Origin: Microvelia longipes
Taxonomy: Eukaryota > Arthropoda > Insecta > Hemiptera > Veliidae
Assembly (NCBI GenBank): GCA_018340805.1
Contig: JACMZG010000008.1
Coordinates: 23,128,225-23,192,224 of the forward strand
DNA: 64,000 nt
Direction of reading: 5' to 3'
The first letter of the stretch is position 1; every line of letters begins with the position of its first letter. This document shows, piece after piece, positions 62,530 through 64,000 of this stretch. The notes below the pieces were generated by a model. It ran no database searches. It worked only from the letters and a program-made list of their open reading frames with translations, and had not been told where the DNA came from. Both the position numbers and the translations under genes were made by a program.

Positions 62530-63720
62530 ACGCTCTGGTTCTTGCCCCGTTTGTATTAGCAAAGCCGATCTAGTACAATGACGTCGTAACAGATCGTGAC
62601 AAAACATCGCTTTTTATAGCTATAACAATCATTTTATAGTTAAGTTTAACTCGGGTTAGAAGAATGTTAAACACAAAGTATATTAAATAGAATAATAGAT
62701 TTACGCATAAAAAATTATTTCAAAAGTTGTTTAGTGAAATACTAGATTGTAAATGCGATCGCCTTTCTTCTTATCGGCGGGGTACATCTCCGGGTAGTTT
62801 TCTAGCGCTATCCGTCTGGTTTGCCTCCCAATAATCCTTACTGCGTATTTAACTAGGGTACTTAATAGGATTCACGGATAATGTATGTTTTCTGTACGTT
62901 GTTAAATACGACGATCAAGCAGGATATCGAAATAAATTCAATTTAAATAAATACTATTTATTACTTACAATACAGGTGAAGTTGAAATTTTTAAAATAAT
63001 TAGGTTAGTCTAGAGGCGATGTTTTAAATATATTTTGGTCCTTTGAAAAGAGTTTTCTTTTATTTTCAAGTTCTATGGTTCTCAACCTTAATAGCTTATC
63101 TTATAAAAGTTATGTAAACTAGTTTATTTACCTGTTTAGTACATAATTAGTACGTTAATTGTTTCTATTATTTATGTCTATGATTGTAACCACAATATGT
63201 GATTACTTATCCATAAAATAAGGTAACATTTTTCAAAACCAGCAAGACAAACACAACACTGGTGTTTTCTTATGGCTAAGAAAATACAAGAAGTAGAGTC
63301 GATAGTTAGTAATTAAAAAATGGTTTGACCAATACTTGAGCTTTTGTATTTTTTAGTAAAAATACCAAAAAAAAGATAAATCAAAAATGCAATTGCTGGC
63401 AGATTGCAAATCTCTATTTTTTTAGATAAATAATAGAAATAGGAAAATTTTGGAAAAGTAAAATGATTTTATTTGGCCCATAAAATTAGAATATAATCTA
63501 TTGTTAGAAACATACTTCTTGATAAATATGTTATAGTCGAAACAGGGCTTAAAATAACTCAAAAGGTAAAAACAAAAATTACCAGTCATGTATGTTTCTT
63601 TGAAAAAATCTTATAAAAATTAAGCCTCAGGTAATTTAATGCATTCGTAAATATAATATAAAAGTATTTCCCCATATTATTTGTTTGAGGAGCTATCTGA
63701 TGCATTACTTTACAAAGCTT
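62530..63720. other. Non-coding
   Basis: AT-rich. No gene, tRNA or clear repeat recognised. Confidence 0.45.
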
Positions 63721-63738
63721 TAATTAACCTTAACTATA

Positions 63739-63748
63739 TATGTATATG

Positions 63749-63811
<63 letters not shown>
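63739..63811. repeat. TA-dinucleotide microsatellite
   Basis: (TA)n preceded by (TATG)n. Confidence 0.95.
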
Positions 63812-63815
<4 letters not shown>

Positions 63816-63834
63816 AATCACACATCTTTCTGAG

Positions 63835-63975
63835 CCAAAACTTTATAAATTACCCTCCTTTTGTGCCAAAAGTCATCCTTGTGCCAAAATGACATCTTTG
63901 TGCCAAAACTATATAAAAATCATCCTTTGGTGCCACAAGTGCCAAAATATCATCCTGACACAAAAGGATGGGATT
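63835..63975. repeat. Degenerate short tandem repeat, TTGTGCCAAAA
   Basis: TTTTGTGCCAAAAG, CTTGTGCCAAAATG, CTTTGTGCCAAAAC, TTTGGTGCCACAAG and AGTGCCAAAAT recur at 16-25-bp spacing with CATC(C/T)TT linkers. Confidence 0.7.
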
Positions 63976-64000
63976 TTAAATACTATTTGATTCTTTGAGC

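Overview
Eukaryotic, AT-rich, intron-containing DNA that is almost entirely layered transposable elements, most consistent with an arthropod and probably an insect genome. The grounds are P-element/THAP-type transposase exons, BEL/Pao, gypsy, copia, Penelope-like and several LINE families, tRNA-derived SINEs, and long TA microsatellites. No bacterial gene organisation is present. The species cannot be named from the sequence. One ten-N assembly gap lies at 41380-41389.

Region 1 (1-27150) is a dense, rearranged cluster of copies of one P-element-like family, in both orientations. The exons recur many times with consensus GT-AG borders. In order they are: a THAP exon 1 (MAIKGRK...), a THAP exon 2 ending in GAVPSIFP, a run of very small phase-1/phase-1 exons, two exons with a Cys-rich/basic stretch, a coiled-coil plus KSRKAYKHI exon, an IDEMALSPGL exon and a VVTDDASWN exon. 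A 27-bp terminal inverted repeat and an 8-bp target duplication can be read (13765-13799 and 17053-17087). They show that the family inserted into an older copy of itself. Nested inside are a 2.1-kb hAT-like element with an exact 8-bp duplication (3095-5218), a foldback element (4054-4370), a MITE with an 8-bp duplication (13962-14584), a 1-kb inverted-repeat element with a 9-bp duplication (23961-24966), LINE and BEL gag scraps, and a fragment of an uncharacterised protein family (9690-10530).

Region 2 (27504-33255) is a nearly complete BEL/Pao LTR retrotransposon with ~100-bp LTRs, a CCATT target duplication, and Gag-protease-RT-RNase H-integrase on the + strand. It carries an in-frame stop and several frameshifts.

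Region 3 (33600-41550) holds LINE remnants, a tandem duplication, and a gypsy copy reduced to a gag-RT fusion. A minus-strand LINE with endonuclease, RT and RNase H has inserted into the gypsy copy.

Region 4 (42900-46220) carries the best candidate for a cellular gene: a minus-strand 140-nt exon with good splice sites (42924-43063) and a weaker possible exon at 46090-46195. A decayed copia element with two LTRs (43207-46055) lies between them.

Region 5 (47380-50651) is a Penelope-like element with a GIY-YIG remnant and ~950-bp inverted terminal arms that carry hammerhead-like motifs.

Region 6 (50652-64000) is mostly non-coding: foldback elements and MITEs, two SINE-like units, a LINE RT fragment (57140-58430), TA tracts, a dispersed repeat family in several copies, and a 50-codon ORF with a signal-peptide-like start (55941-56093).

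No intact, expressible transposase or host gene is visible. The window reads as a graveyard in which order and nesting give the history. The P-like family came first and duplicated within itself, and other elements later landed in its introns.
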